Assembly (NCBI GenBank): GCA_963930655.1
Contig: OZ005602.1
Location: 26,487,840 to 26,551,839, forward strand
Source of the DNA: Myrica gale
Taxonomy: Eukaryota; Streptophyta; Magnoliopsida; Fagales; Myricaceae
Direction: 5' to 3'
DNA length: 64,000 nucleotides
In this document: piece by piece, positions 35,592 through 47,676 of the stretch
Layout of the letters: each line of letters begins with the position of its first letter
How positions within the stretch are numbered: the stretch's first letter is position 1
The notes under the pieces: model-generated
The model's database searches: none
The model's input: the letters and a program-made list of their open reading frames with translations, nothing else
Told to the model about the DNA's origin: nothing
Program-made: the position numbers and the translations under genes

Positions 35592-37310
35592 TCTCAATGA
35601 GTTATAACATATTCGCTCATTCCAACACATTGCGTTCAATCAAAATCTTGGCAAACAATGGGTACGTATAAAGGATGAAGATCCTCTGCAATTCTCTGTT
35701 CGAATTGTACAATACAATTCAGAGAGAGACAGATACATGAGGTGATCCCCATTATAGGACCAATATTGTCCGAAATTTTATATGTACAACATTAAGTAGT
35801 GTGGAGTTCACCTCGTATATTTGTCTCTTTTCAAATTGTACTGTGTAATTCAGACAGAAAATCAACGGATAATTATCCTACTTATAAAATAAAACAAAAA
35901 AAGTCGCGGTCAAAGCGAATTGTACTGTACTGTACTTGGGATGTTTGAGGGTGAAAATTTTGGGTATTGGGGTTTGAGAAATATTATAAAGTAAAGAAAT
36001 ATTATGGGGGTTGGTGAAAAAGTGAAGAGAGAGAAGATTTTTAATAAATATTATAATAATAAAAAATCATGTGAATAATTTTTTAGTATTAAACCCAAAT
36101 ATTTGACCCCAATTATTTGGGGCTCAAACATGCCCTAACTATAACCTGTCAATTGTCTAGAGAGAGAGAGAGAGAGCGTGTGTTTAAACGAGCCGATGTC
36201 CATCCTCCATCCTGATTTGATTTGTAGTTGGGCTTGTATTCGAAGATAGTGTGGAGAGAGAGAGATGGCTAGGGGTAGGCTACGAAAAGAGAGGAAAAAG
36301 AAAAGGCTTGTAGAGGCCCTAAAAGGTCACGTAAAGAGGTTCTGTCACCACTTGAGACGAACAGATAACCCCTCCCTTTACCGTGCACTGTACAGTACTG
36401 TTGACGAATTGCCCCTGTCGGGCCTAAAATTAAGCGATTTTTAAACCAGAGTATTTCAATTGAAATGTTCTAACTGAAGCAGCTGTTCTTAAAGAAGAAG
36501 ACAATATTATTTGATCGGGGGTTTGACCAAAGATTTTTGACATGCGTTACACTAGAGAATTACATAGGTCGTAATCCCCGATGAATAAGTTAGGCAGGTT
36601 TGATAGTATTCGTCACTTTTTATCTTCTTTGTTTCTGCATGTGAAAAGCTAGCTCCAAGAAGAATTGTCTCCTAAAGTATGATTTCACTGTCAAATTAAA
36701 GACTCCTACCTTAGCATGCACGTTTATCGATATGGTAGTGCAAGCTTACCTAGATCAACTTTAGTAGCATTGTTTTAAAATACCGTCAGTCAATAATTTG
36801 GTTTAAGTGTAGGCTTAGGAACACAGATGGTTCCAGCTGCCGATCTTCGTTTTGATTCCTACAGCTCCCATTCTAATTGGTTCTCTGAACGTGCTCTTGA
36901 GCAAGTAGATGAAATTGCGATTGGATGGTATCATCATCATGGTTTCGAATTGGTGAGTAAGAGAAAAGTTGATCAACCTCCATTTCTAACCATGGCCTAG
37001 CCTTGCTCTATTGAAAATAGAAGAGGATTAATCAATATTACAAATTGCAGAGGAGACAGGATTTTGTTGCAAAGGATGCACTAAGGGAATGGAATCAGCA
37101 CAGCCCTCAGAAATGAAGTTGATGGAGGCTAGAATGTTACTTTGTACGTAACCAGAAGATAACTTCCACCAACTTTGTGCAAAACTATTTCAAATTAAAG
37201 TAGAAGAGAACCTCTCACAAGAATATCACAAGAAGCCTTGCGGGCACCAATATATATCATGGCCAGCTTCCATTAAAGGGAGGAAACTAAGCACATTAGC
37301 TTCAATCTTC
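35592..37310. other. Intergenic DNA between palindromic element and PDLP gene
   Basis: No gene recognised. A ~200-bp AT-rich MITE-like block at about 35938-36137 has ends GGGATGTTTGAGGG and GGGGCTCAAACATGCCC. (GA)n occurs at about 36158-36177. The rest, including short frames, matches nothing. Confidence 0.45.
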
Positions 37311-39076
37311 TTAACCTGTATGTAAGATAAGTTGTAGATGGTCACCATTATCATGATTATGTTAGTTTTAACAGCAGTATTAATGCATGTGCGAAGGATA
37401 TTTACCCATTGTTCTTCGGCAAACTGAGAGAAGAACGATCAGAATCGCTACACCTGCGAGCACGCCAACAATAATTGCTACTGTTTTTCCCACTTGGTCC
37501 TCGTTGGAGGAATCTGCGTTTAAGTACGTACACGAACGCAAAGCAGAAGTTAGTGGGAATTAGTACAGTACATAAAGAGAAGATAGGCATTATCACATGC
37601 ATGACTGTTTCATAAAGCGTTCTTTCTAAGGATTCTTTACCAGTTAGTGCTATTTATATAATTCGGACCTCAGAAATCTTTTTTCAATTTCGAGAACTTT
37701 AGAGAAATATTTTATTCGATCCATTTGGAGACTCATAGAGTTGAGGAAGAGCATAGTATGTTCCAGTACTAATTGGGTTGGAATGATTGCCCTGAGATTG
37801 CAGCTTAATTATCTTTTACTTTCACTGCTAACAATGCTTCATAAAAAACCATGGCAATTATTTGAATGAGACATTAGGGTTAATTACTAATAGAATACCA
37901 CCTTTGGCATCCAGAAATAATAGTTTACGTTTATGCTAAGTAATGGCAATTTGAATGGAGCTCCCCAAAAGTAGCAGATCATGAAGTATTAATGCCCCTT
38001 AATGCTTTATATAAAAGCTTCCATGTTGACAATTGCCTTTGGAAAAAAATTTCAAGACCCCGGCCCCTCTCTGTCTCTCCAGAAAAGAAACAAAGAACCA
38101 AAGTGATCAATATGTTTTCACTAAAGTATGTAGTTTTTGACTTCTCACTATGTGGAATAAGACTTGCAATGACCTAAAAACTTGTGGTTTGAATTAATGA
38201 GAAGAACACATGAGATCATGAGAACAAATTATTGTTAGATTTTTCTTTCTTTTTTGTTTTTTATTGGGGTGGGGAGGAGAAGAAACTGCAATTTACTGTT
38301 TATGAGAGGCCAGAGAGATGAGTTATACCTGAAGAGGAATCATAGTAGCCAGATGCCCAGTACCGAGCATAACACTGCGCCAAAAACACGTTTGCTGCGG
38401 CAGCTGATCCACATACAGTCTTCAACTTTCCAATAGCATCCGCAAGGCAAGAGGAGCAATCAGTTGGGTTCAAATCCCCCAAACACTGCGCAAAACCTTC
38501 TACTAAACCTGAACTACTGACTCTAAAGCCAATAGCCCCTTGCAAGTCAGCAAGAACATCATCTCTTCGCCTGAAGAACTCAACATCAGTACTTGCACTT
38601 TTACTGCACTTAGTGTGCCCAAGACTTGTGTCAAGCTTTCCCAGGAAATCGATATGCTCATATCTTATGTAGCAGCCTTCTAGTTGCAGAGAAGCACCAT
38701 AAGAGTATGGGCAAACCAATCCTATTTGATTAACCGCACTTTGAATACATTTGGAGCACTCGAAAATCTTCAAATCACCCCTGCACTGGTATAGGCCATA
38801 CATGGTAGCTTCGGGTGGTGTAGAGCTCCCATTTCCTACAGAGAAGCTATTGTAAGACACTTGAGAAGAAGCGCTGACAACCGATGTTAGAAAAGAGTTG
38901 AGATTTACTTCAAAGGCTGAATTGGGCTGGTATTTCTCTTGAGAGCAGCCTGCATATATGAATACGTTGACGGGGGATCCATTGCTACCAAGAGAAGATG
39001 AGAGAAAGTAAACAAAAGAGAGTCTAAGAGCCAAGATGGTTTGGCGAGCGGAGTGTAATCCAAAACTTCTCGACAT
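37311..39076 (-). CDS. Plasmodesmata-located protein (double DUF26, single membrane span)
   Basis: PDLPs are type I membrane proteins that control cell-to-cell movement through plasmodesmata. Exon 1 (38329-39076, 249 codons plus 1 nt) encodes a hydrophobic N-terminal signal region (to about residue 34) and two DUF26 (gnk2-like) domains, each with the C-x8-C-x2-C signature: Cys 98/107/110 and Cys 198/207/210. Exon 2 (37406-37513) encodes SSNEDQVGKTVAIIVG and a ~20-residue membrane span ending LLSVCRRTMG, the typical PDLP end. A small third exon beginning GTTAA (37311-37315) would give an immediate stop after Gly; without that splice, frame runs to TAA 37380-37382 adding KYPSHMH. About 286 residues in the spliced form. 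No kinase domain follows, which separates it from DUF26 receptor kinases. Confidence 0.88.
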
Positions 39077-40326
39077 TTTTCTTCTTTATTTTCGGATTCG
39101 GCCTTCCTTCCTTTCGATTTGTTCTGTTTTTGTGGTGACGGTGAGAGAGCGAGTGATTGATTTTTGGTCTTTCTTGAATTCTCTAGCGGAGCCTTTCCCA
39201 TTAAGAAAATGCCTATTTGTTCTTCATGGACCTACTTGTGAACAGTTACAGCATCTTTTTCTAAAAACATTGTGCTTTGTCCATAGCAATATCATAAAGA
39301 TCATCGATCAAAACTACTTTTAATTTTGGCCAGAAACGCAACATGGCCTTTGGATGATTTGGACTGCACGCTCAACTAGGGGAGACGGATACCGCCTTCC
39401 TAAATGCCTAAAGCAAAAGGCGAGTATATGCTAACTGGGAATTGAGCTTGAGCAAATTGCTCTTATTGCGAATTAAACACCAAGAGCCTATCACGAATTG
39501 GGAAAAATAAGAACGTCTTAATTAAGGTCTCACAGATCAACAGAAGGAAAAACAGAAGTAAGAGAGTCAAAAGAACGAGTTTGTTAATAAACTACACAAC
39601 GTTTATCTGTTGAGCTAGAAGATTTCTTTTCTATTCTGATTTGATTTGCTTATGCCCTTTTCTTTTACAAAAGCTTTGGGAAGACGAAATGCATCTTTTC
39701 CAGTCAGAGAGTCAAACTAGAACGTATAAGATTCTTTCTACAGTTCTACCAACTTGAGGGAGTTTGATTCATATATTAGTGCTAAAGCCTACATGAATCA
39801 AAAGGGGCTTGGAGAAGATGGTGTCTAGAAGGCGTTGTCTTTATACTAATTGAGCAGGATCTGATCACTCCTTATTTCTCTATCATCCTTATCAGTTGTT
39901 CATGCTATCAATCGGACGTACTGCCCCTGGCTTCGTACAACTGAACAGAAGGATATATCAAAAGGTTACTGGCGCCTTCTTAACCAACGTGCAAAAAAGT
40001 TTACTAGCCTTAGTCTTTACCTCCATGTTGGGAAGTCTCTAGAGGACATGCGTTATGCAGCAAGTCTAGCTAGCTGTCTCCTACTTGTGAATTACCATTA
40101 GGTATATAATAGATTAACACCAAGGCGTTTTTGGCCACGAGTTACTGCTCTTGTTAGGCAGTTGCTGGGGGAAGGAATGTATAAAATGGGCTTGACCCAT
40201 GCTCATCAGGACTCAGGTCATCAATTTTAAACTCTTCATTAATGCTCAGCAGTCGCCAACCCTCACAAATATTAGAGATTATTATTATTAATTATTAAAA
40301 AATGGTGTGGACGGACATCATCATAG
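39077..40326. other. Upstream region of PDLP gene and intergenic DNA
   Basis: 39077-39200 is the presumed 5' UTR and promoter of the PDLP gene (minus strand). The rest has no recognised gene or terminal repeats. Confidence 0.4.
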
Positions 40327-43318
40327 TTTTTTTTTAGTCAAAACATCAAGACTTTATTCCACAAAAAACAAGCAATACAAAGTTAAGGGGATCAGTCCGC
40401 GTACAGCTAAGAAACATTAGGAAAATGCTCAATATTACAGGGATTGTCTCCTGAGAGAATCTCAATGTCGGCCCAATGAGCTAAAAGGTGCACCACCTCA
40501 TTGACACCATGACGAACACGATTGAATTGACGTTCCTTCAACAGCCTCATAATAGAATGAATATCCATCATAAGTGGATGAATTTTCCAATTCCTTGTTT
40601 GAGGGAAATCGTGCAAAGCATCAATAACATTTGATGAATCCTAGTTGTTGAGCAAGAATCGCTCCCAATTTTGCCGCCTTGGCTACTCCTACCACCAGCT
40701 TCACCACACCAATTTGAGCAAGTTTGAAACCACATAAGAGACCATTATGATCCCCAGCAATAGCAGCCACAATAGCAAAATCCTTCCTAATAGCCACATC
40801 CACGTTTACCTTCACCATACCTTCCACTGAGGGCTGCCAAGGCTTACAGATTGATGAGTACAATTTGTTGTCTCATGCTGTTTGATGCTCCAATGTAAGC
40901 CTCCTCACACGCCGAGCCAATTCAGTCGCATCCCCATCTTTGCTTATCATGCAGTCGTTGATTTCTACAAAACCAAACCATGTCAATGACATTCAACGGA
41001 AACAATTGAAAAATGTGTTGTTCTTCCATTGGAATTTCAATTTTCTGGTGCGGATGAATAATTTTTTGAACCCATTCACGAACTGGTTTGTGCCATGAGC
41101 TGGAATGTTGATCTGCCATGGAGACTCACTCCATATGTAGCGGCTATAAGGGCAAAAAAAATGAGGCAGAGTTTCCAACCCATCCCCACACAGCGTGCAA
41201 TTCAACTCCTCCTAACTCCGGCTACCCCCCACACGCTCTGCAATTTTACCCTTCGTTGGAAGGACATCCCATACCACTTTCCATAACAGAAGCTTGAGTC
41301 TCTCATGTACTTTCAAACGCCACAAATCCTGTGAACCTTCTTGCAACGTGTCCCATTGCAGCGAGCTTCAGCTAAGGTCCGGTGTACATATTTAATAGAA
41401 AACTCTTCAATCGCATTAATGGGCCAAAAGAAAGTGTCCAATTACCTGTCCTCCTGTGGCAATCGGATATTAAGTACCGCATCTGCAGACTCGAGAGTGA
41501 ACCAACGCCAGAATTTGGCAGCATCCCAAGACTTCCCATTCATGATAAAAAAAAACTCGTTCACTTTCGTATCTGCTTGCTACACTTGAACGTCATGTCT
41601 AATTTCAGGTTTAAAACCAGTAATGAATGGAAACCACGAATCTTTTAAGTCATATATATCACACTCATTCCCCACCTTATAACATAGACCCCCTTCCAAG
41701 GTCTCCTGATGCTTCACAATACCCTTCCAAATCCATGAATCCGTTGCATTCACCTCGGCTTTCCGAAAAGATTATACTCTCAAGTACTTACCACCAAGCA
41801 CCCGAACCCATAAGCTTTCCTTATTACTCAACATGGTCCACGCTAACTTCGAGATCAAAGTGGTATTTATTTCTGAAGTGAGTCTTACCCAAACCCCCTT
41901 CGCGTTTCGGAGTACAAATGGTTTTCAAGAAATCAACGCGAGGTTATGAGTTTTTTCATGTTTATGACCCCCAAAAATTCTTCAATTCCTTGTCGAAAGA
42001 CTTGCACCAAGAGTTTGGCATAGCATAGAAACTCAATAAGTAAGATGAAATCTCACTAGCAACCGCCTTAATCATCATAGTACGCCCCGCTTGAGACCGA
42101 ACCTTCATTTTCCAACTGAAAATTTCTCCTCAATTTCCCTTTGCATGTGGAATAAGTAATGGTAAACCAATATGCTGGGCTTTGGAAGAGAGTTTCTTCA
42201 GCTGCAAAAGATCCAAAATAGAGAGAACTTGCTGCCCCCAAAATTATTTTACTAAAATGTACGAAGGATTTATCGCGATTAATCTTTTGGCCTGACCATG
42301 CCATATACTTTCACATACAGTCATCCAATTTTGCTGCCTCACGTACTGTAGCCTTGCCAAACAAAAGGAGGTCATTTGCAAAAAAGAGGTGTGAGATGCT
42401 AGGAGCTGTCCGGGTCACCTTGACGTAGTCCTCTCGAGGGGCAAAAATTCTCAAACGGACTCTCATTGATAAGAATAGAGAAAGAAGTGATTGATATGCA
42501 CTGCTCCACTCATCTAATCCACTTCAACACAAATCTCCACTCCACTCTTTCATAAGTTTTTTCCATGTCCGCCTTAATTGTCATTCATCCTCCCCTTCCT
42601 TGTTTATGATTCATGCAATGAAAAAATTTCGCTACAACAATATAATTGTCATGGATAGCTCGCCCCGAAACAAAAGCAAGTTGGTAAGGTGAAATAAGTT
42701 TTGGTAAGACTAACTTTAACCTTTTAGTCATAATCCTTGAAATGAGTTTGTAAATGAAATTACATAAACTGATAGGTCTAAATTGACTTACTTTCAATGG
42801 ACTGTCTACTTTCGGAATCAAGGTGATATGGGTATGATTTAATACCGACAACAGATCACCAGTAGTAAAAAAATCTTGAATAGTACTCACCACATCAGCG
42901 CCCACCAACTCCCAGAAAAATCTAAATAAAAATACCGACATGTCGTCTGAACCAGAAGCTTTTTCTGGAGCCATCTTCTGTAACGTGTGATAGATTTCCT
43001 CAGCATCTGACAACTTTGTGAGCATTAAATTGTCCTCCACAAATAAAACCGATTCTATTAAATTCTCAAGATCCATATGAATATTCGGGGAGCTAGTAGT
43101 AAACAAAGATTGAAAAAACTGCAAAAATTCACCTCCAAAAGCAGATCTGCCCGACACCCAACCCACCTCCTCATTTTTTATTTTAAGAATCTCATTTCTG
43201 CATCTTCTAATCACAACAGAGGCATGATAAAACTTTGTATTAAGCTCACTTGAAGTCAGCCATGATACACGAGATTTTTGCTTCCACGGGACTTCTTCTC
43301 TGCGTCACTGCTCCTCTA
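40327..43318 (-). mobile_element. LINE, 3' portion (reverse transcriptase to RNase H), decayed
   Basis: Minus-strand pieces in order: WKQKSRVSWL and NTKFYHASVVIRRCRNEI (about 43280-43190), RT fingers with APEKASGSDD, NHTHITLIPKV, FRPISLCNFIYKLISRI and ISPYQLAFVSGRAIHDN (43214-42585), degraded palm region (42580-41640), zf-RVT-like NCTLCGDGLETLPHFF (41205-40993), and an RNase H-like segment (VKVNVDVAIRKD, 40863-40407). The 3' end is an A-run on the minus strand (plus-strand T-run at about 40327-40336). Many stops and frame changes. It continues beyond the CACTA insertion at 47677. Confidence 0.85.
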
Positions 43319-43339
43319 CACTACAAAAAAAAGCACTTC

Positions 43340-43805
43340 TAGCAGCGGTCACTAAAACCGCCGCTACAAGGTGTTTTTAGCCGCGTTTTTTGGAAACCGC
43401 GGCTAACAATATCCTATAGCGGCGGTCACTGTAGCGGCGGTCACTACCGCCGCTATAGGGGGTATGTAGCGGCGGTCACTGACCGCCGCTATAATGACCG
43501 CAGCTATAGGGTGTATGTAGTGGCGGTCACTGACCGCCGCTATAACGACCGCCACTAGATACTATCTTATAGCGGCGGTCATTGACCGCCGCTACAGACC
43601 CACTATAGCCGCGGTTTGGTATAAATCGCGGCGATAGATCCTACCTCTAGCGGCGGTCATGTGACCGCCGCGAGAAATATGGTGCCTACAGCGGCGGTCA
43701 GATGACCACCGCTGCAGGCTGTACCTTTAGCAGCGTTTTTTATTTAAAACGCTGCTAAAGATATACCTATAGCAGCGGTTTAGTCAAAACCGCTGCTATA
43801 GGTAT
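43340..43805. repeat. Left subterminal repeat array of the CACTA element
   Basis: Many copies, in both orientations, of AGCGGCGGTCAC / GTGACCGCCGCT, spaced by short AT-containing spacers such as TATAGG. Variants (AGCAGCGGTTT) occur toward the inside. Confidence 0.85.
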
Positions 43806-44379
43806 ATGCGAAAAAAAAATTATTATTTATATGTTAATAAATATTTTATTGATTAATTTTAAGCCTTTTAATACATAACTTTATTTTGTCATGTGTCTGA
43901 CAAATTTTATTTTGAGGGACTTAATTAATAAAATGCATAATTGAAAAGTGTGTTATGAAAATTGAAGTTATTATATGGTTGTTATGGTTATTGCATATTT
44001 ATTAACTAAATATAATTGGTTGAAAAAATTTCTATTATCATACTTATAATGAGCTATGAAATAATGAAGTTTGTGATGTATTTGAAAAATTTTAATTTAA
44101 AGACATACTTAATAAAATATGAAGTTAGAGGAAGTGTTATGAACTATGAAATAATAAAGTTTGTCATGTATGTGAAAAATTTTGGCCAAGTTTTCTAAAC
44201 TTGTTTTAATTAAAATTATTACACTAGTTAACAAAATATTAAATAAAATATTATGTATTTAATATTATGTATAAAACTTTTCAAATACTATTATAATTTA
44301 CAATTACTTTTAATTTACTAAACATATATAACTGTAAAATATAAAATTATTATAAAAAAACTACAAAAAAAAATAAACC

Positions 44380-44660
44380 TAAACTGAAACGGTGTCGTTC
44401 CCCTCCCCCCCTCCCCCCTCCCCCCTTTATTAAAAACTCCCCCGCGAATTCCCCCGATTCCCCCCAAAAAATTTCCCCCCTTTCACTCTCTCCGCTCTCC
44501 CTCCCGACGCCAGCAAGCCCTTCGTCCCTCTCGGCCTCTCCTCGGCAGCTCGGCTCCTCCCTTCTCGGCTCACTTCTCACTTCTCAGCCTCTCCTCCTCC
44601 ACACCGGACCACAGTCACCACGCCACACGGAGCCACGGCCCACCGGGACTAGGTCAGATA
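44380..44660. other. Pyrimidine-rich block in CACTA interior
   Basis: Strongly C- and T-rich (CCCTCCCCCCTCCCCC, CTCTCCGCTCTCCC), resembling a 5' UTR or first-exon region of a captured gene. The minus-strand frame of Glu/Gly/Arg across it is composition-driven and is not called a gene. Confidence 0.4.
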
Positions 44661-45245
44661 ATAGGTAAGTGTTTCCCACACATTTTTCCTTTCTGAAGAT
44701 AATAGATATTTGTTGATAATAGGTATTTGAGTTTATTGTTTGGACTGAAGTGATTCTGGTGTTCATCTTGTGCTTCACTGTTGGAAGAAGCACTCTGCAA
44801 GGTAGATTCAACTATCCACCCAGTTAGGTTAGGTTGAGATGCATTAGAGCAATTTTTTATTCGTCTTACACTTAAATTGTCATGATAGTTTTTCACACAG
44901 ATTTCTTAAGATGTGTATAGGCTATAGCACCAACGAACATATCCTAAATCTGAAACCTCACTGTAAGACCAATAACTCTAATTTCTTCCAAAATACAAGA
45001 AAAATTGCTTATTAATCTATACAAACATGAACTTTCTAGAGAAAATGACATGTCATGGCCAAACTGTGCCAAAACTTTTTGTATACATTTGTATGTCAAA
45101 GTGTGTGTGCTTGCCAGCATGTGTATGTGCTAGATATGAACATGAGAATGGAAATAGAGAGTTGAATGCATTAATATAATAGCGGATGGTTCTATCATAG
45201 AGGCCAAATATAAGCATGCCCATTGAAACTAACTGAATCTTTCAC

Positions 45246-45634
45246 CTTTGCAGTTGCTAGCCATAGATCTTTGTATGTTGAGTCTGCTACAGGATCGCGG
45301 ATTTGATTGATCTGAAGGAATTGAGCATACAACATCATTGCACCATATAAAGGTACTAGTAAATTTTAGTATGGAATCATAATTATTGTAAAGGATAAAG
45401 AATCCCATTCTGTTTTTTTCTAGAAGCAGGCCTTAAATGCCTCTAAAATTTTGTGGAAGCAAGGGAGTGCAAAAGCATACATGGTTGATTAATGTTACTT
45501 ACTTCTCCTGGCGATATACCAAGGTGCTCAGACCACAAGGAGCACCGAAGACTATAAGCAAATTTTCCAGCCTGCCAAGGCTCTCCGTTCATAGTTGAAT
45601 CCAGAAATTCTTTATCCTCAATAACTACCCCAAT
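45246..45634 (-). pseudogene. Captured phospholipase D zeta (PLDP-type) fragment, two exons and intron
   Basis: Exon a (45503-45634, acceptor TTTCAG, donor GTAAGT) encodes 44 residues containing IGVVIEDKEFLDSTMNGEPW and SLWSEHLGISPGE. Exon b (45246-45311, acceptor CCTTCAG, donor GTGAAA) encodes INQIRDPVADSTYKDLWLAT then AK. These adjacent segments lie just after the second HKD motif in plant PX/PH-type PLD zeta, in the correct order, separated by a 191-bp intron. The intron shows capture from genomic DNA, not from mRNA. No HKD motif is included, so no lipase activity is possible. Confidence 0.82.
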
Positions 45635-45998
45635 CTGAAACAGCAATGTTAGGGCCAAATACATCTCTCCTTTTTCTTTCTGACAAAATATGAAATAATG
45701 ATGTCTTTGCCTTCTCTTTATGCGATGCCTGAATGAATGCCTTAAACTGCAACTTGACCGAGAGGTTTGATGATTGTCAAGGTAGGTATTGTTTCTAGAG
45801 CAGAATATGAGATATCTGCTTTATGAAAAATTTAAACCTGCAAGGTACTTTAGCATAAGTGCATAATGCCGCGTTTGTTATGTGTCTTTGGAAAGTGCAC
45901 TAGTCCTTTGAGGAGCATTCTTTTAGTTTTGGTGCTTGTATGTTCATAGATAAATCTTCGCCTTTTACCTGACCAAGACCTTATGGTTGCTCTAATAG

Positions 45999-46119
45999 GA
46001 GAGAGAGAGGCGTTGAATAAGAAGGATGATTGGATCTCTGCCACAATTCAGTCACTGAAGGCAGCATCTCCAATGAGCCTTGAAATTTCTCAGAGATCGG
46101 TAAGGGAGCAGAAAGCTTA
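45999..46119 (+). pseudogene. Captured 3-hydroxyisobutyryl-CoA hydrolase (CHY1-like) exon
   Basis: Frame 45998 on: EREALNKKDDWISATIQSLK then AASPMSLEISQRS, preceded by an acceptor-like CTAATAG. This matches the C-terminal part of plant CHY1-type 3-hydroxyisobutyryl-CoA hydrolases (valine breakdown, crotonase fold), where W-x-S-A-T-I-Q-x-L-K and S-P-x-S-L-K-I are conserved. It either splices at GTAAGG (46100) or reads VREQKA to TAG (46118-46120). Only one exon is present, so it cannot be functional by itself. Confidence 0.72.
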
Positions 46120-46576
46120 GTAACGCCATTGCATTTTGTACTCTATGATATTGGTTCTGTAACATCCTGCATGTATTTTTTTCTATGAGAGTTCTGCCAT
46201 TTTAACTAGACATTGATGTTAGCATCAGATAAAAATAGGAATAATCAGTTAAAAACACATACGAGTTATGATTCTGGTGTTCATCTTGTGTTTCCCTAGT
46301 TTGGCTTCTTCGAGCACTAGATAGAAAGTGTAAAGCAAGACATTTGTTTTTGCTTTCTCCAAGAGAATCGGTTGCAGATAAGCATATTACTCTTTCACAG
46401 GTTAGTGGTATATTGAATCTCTTCATCAATTACTATTTTTTGTTCTTTTGTCCTTATTTTTTGGAGATTGGAGTTTGTGGATTTTAGAAGGCGGAGGGTT
46501 GGGCTAACTATTACTTGTTGTCCTTAATGTTTTGTGTTGTTGAAATCACTTTTATACATTTTTAAATATTTTATAG

Positions 46577-47324
46577 GTACAATGACGAGGAAGAGGTTTA
46601 GGACTATATCTTCTTCATCACAGCCATCTATTCCCCCATCTCAAGAAGCAACGCCGTCGCAGCCATCTGTGCCCCCATCTGAAGAAGTAACGTCGTCGCA
46701 GCCATCGTTCGAAGATGATCAATCTTTGAATGATAATGAAATAATTGGTATGTTTTTAAAACTCAACTAAGAGATAATCTTAGTTATATGTTAGTCAATT
46801 ATGTTTCACATACTAAATGTGCAGATGGTATTGGAGTCCGGAAAGTGCGTGGTGGCACGCGGATGACGGACGTCTGGAATCTGAAGGAAGACGAATTGAT
46901 TCCAGTACAATTCAATGGCAATGGGCAGCCATTGGGTAATGAAGGGGAAATATTTAACAAATTCACGGGTTGTATTGCCCGTGTTGCGAATCAAATCCCA
47001 TTACATGCGGCGGATTGGCGTAAAGTCCCTATGTCAACAAAAGAGGACTGTTGGAGCCTCATAACGGTATAATTTAATAATGCTAATTTTTCATATAAAT
47101 TTAATAATTGACGCACCTAACTCTTGCGATATATTTTGCAGAAACGATTTACAATCCCCGAGCCTCCATTAGGGGATATTGTCAAGAGTTGGTTTCTCAA
47201 AGATTTAGGAGAGAAATGGAGGAACTATAAGTGTAGTTTAAAGCTGAAATTTTTTTATGAGGCCTTTACAGACTGTCCTTCAGTAATTTTGTTTTGGTGT
47301 AAGACTTGTACGATAGGATTATAA
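46577..47324 (+). CDS. TnpA-like CACTA protein (plant Ptta/En/Spm transposase family), partial
   Basis: Probable exons 46577-46745 (starts MTRKRFRTISSSSQ at 46582, Ser/Pro-rich linker with repeated SQPSxPPSxE units), 46825-47067 and 47142-47324. The second exon holds the family block VRGGTRMTDVWNL, FNGNGQPLGNEG, FTGCIARV and WRKVPMSTKEDCW. The third has KRFTIPEP, KSWFLKDLGEKWRNYKCSLK. These match the transposase Ptta/En/Spm domain that binds subterminal repeats. It stops soon after the domain start (TAA 47322-47324), so the usual C-terminal half is missing. Confidence 0.7.
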
Positions 47325-47429
47325 TGAAACATATTTTGGTCGATTATACTTTTCTTTGTTTGCATCAATTAATTATAACAAAATTTGTATATCAGGAAAA
47401 TACTAAAAAAATAAAAATAAAAAAATTTA

Positions 47430-47665
47430 CCTGTAGCGGCGGTCAGTCCGCTAGAGGCAAATCAAATATAATACAGGAAAATAAATAAAAATAATAATAA
47501 TTAAAAAAATACCGCTACTCCAGCGGTCAGTGAAACCGCCGCTATATACCTAAGCCGACGGGTATATAGCGGCGGTCGTGACCGCGGCTAAAAAACCGCT
47601 GCTATAGGCTATAGCAGCGGTTAGGGGCCTCTAGCGGCGGTTTTCGACCGCCGCTAGAAGTGCTT
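47430..47665. repeat. Right subterminal repeat array of the CACTA element
   Basis: Several AGCGGCGGTC / GACCGCCGCT units in both orientations, fewer and more diverged than at the left end. Confidence 0.8.
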
Positions 47666-47676
47666 TTTTTGTAGTA

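Larger units (their letters stand above)
43319..47676. mobile_element. 4,358-bp CACTA (En/Spm-type) element carrying host gene fragments
   Basis: The left end CACTACAAAAAAAAGCACTT is mirrored by the right end AAGTGCTTTTTTTGTAGTA (last base A instead of G). A 3-bp duplication CTA flanks it (43316-43318, 47677-47679). Subterminal regions (about 43340-43805 and 47430-47665) are arrays of AGCGGCGGTCA and its complement TGACCGCCGCT, as expected for transposase-binding repeats. Inside lie TnpA-like coding (+), a phospholipase D zeta fragment (-) and a 3-hydroxyisobutyryl-CoA hydrolase fragment (+). No TnpD-type transposase is present, so it is non-autonomous. Removing it and one CTA rejoins the LINE frame exactly. 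Confidence 0.93.

Noticed and set aside
43340-43805. Regularly spaced GC-rich units resembling a CRISPR array or regulatory array
   Set aside because: Units occur in both orientations without uniform unique spacers and lie just inside CACTA ends; they are transposon subterminal repeats.
44350-44580. Minus-strand Glu/Arg/Gly-rich frame
   Set aside because: Direct product of a C/T-rich tract inside the CACTA element; no family features.
45850-46044. Minus-strand 64-codon frame
   Set aside because: Antisense to the captured CHY1-like exon, which explains its open state.
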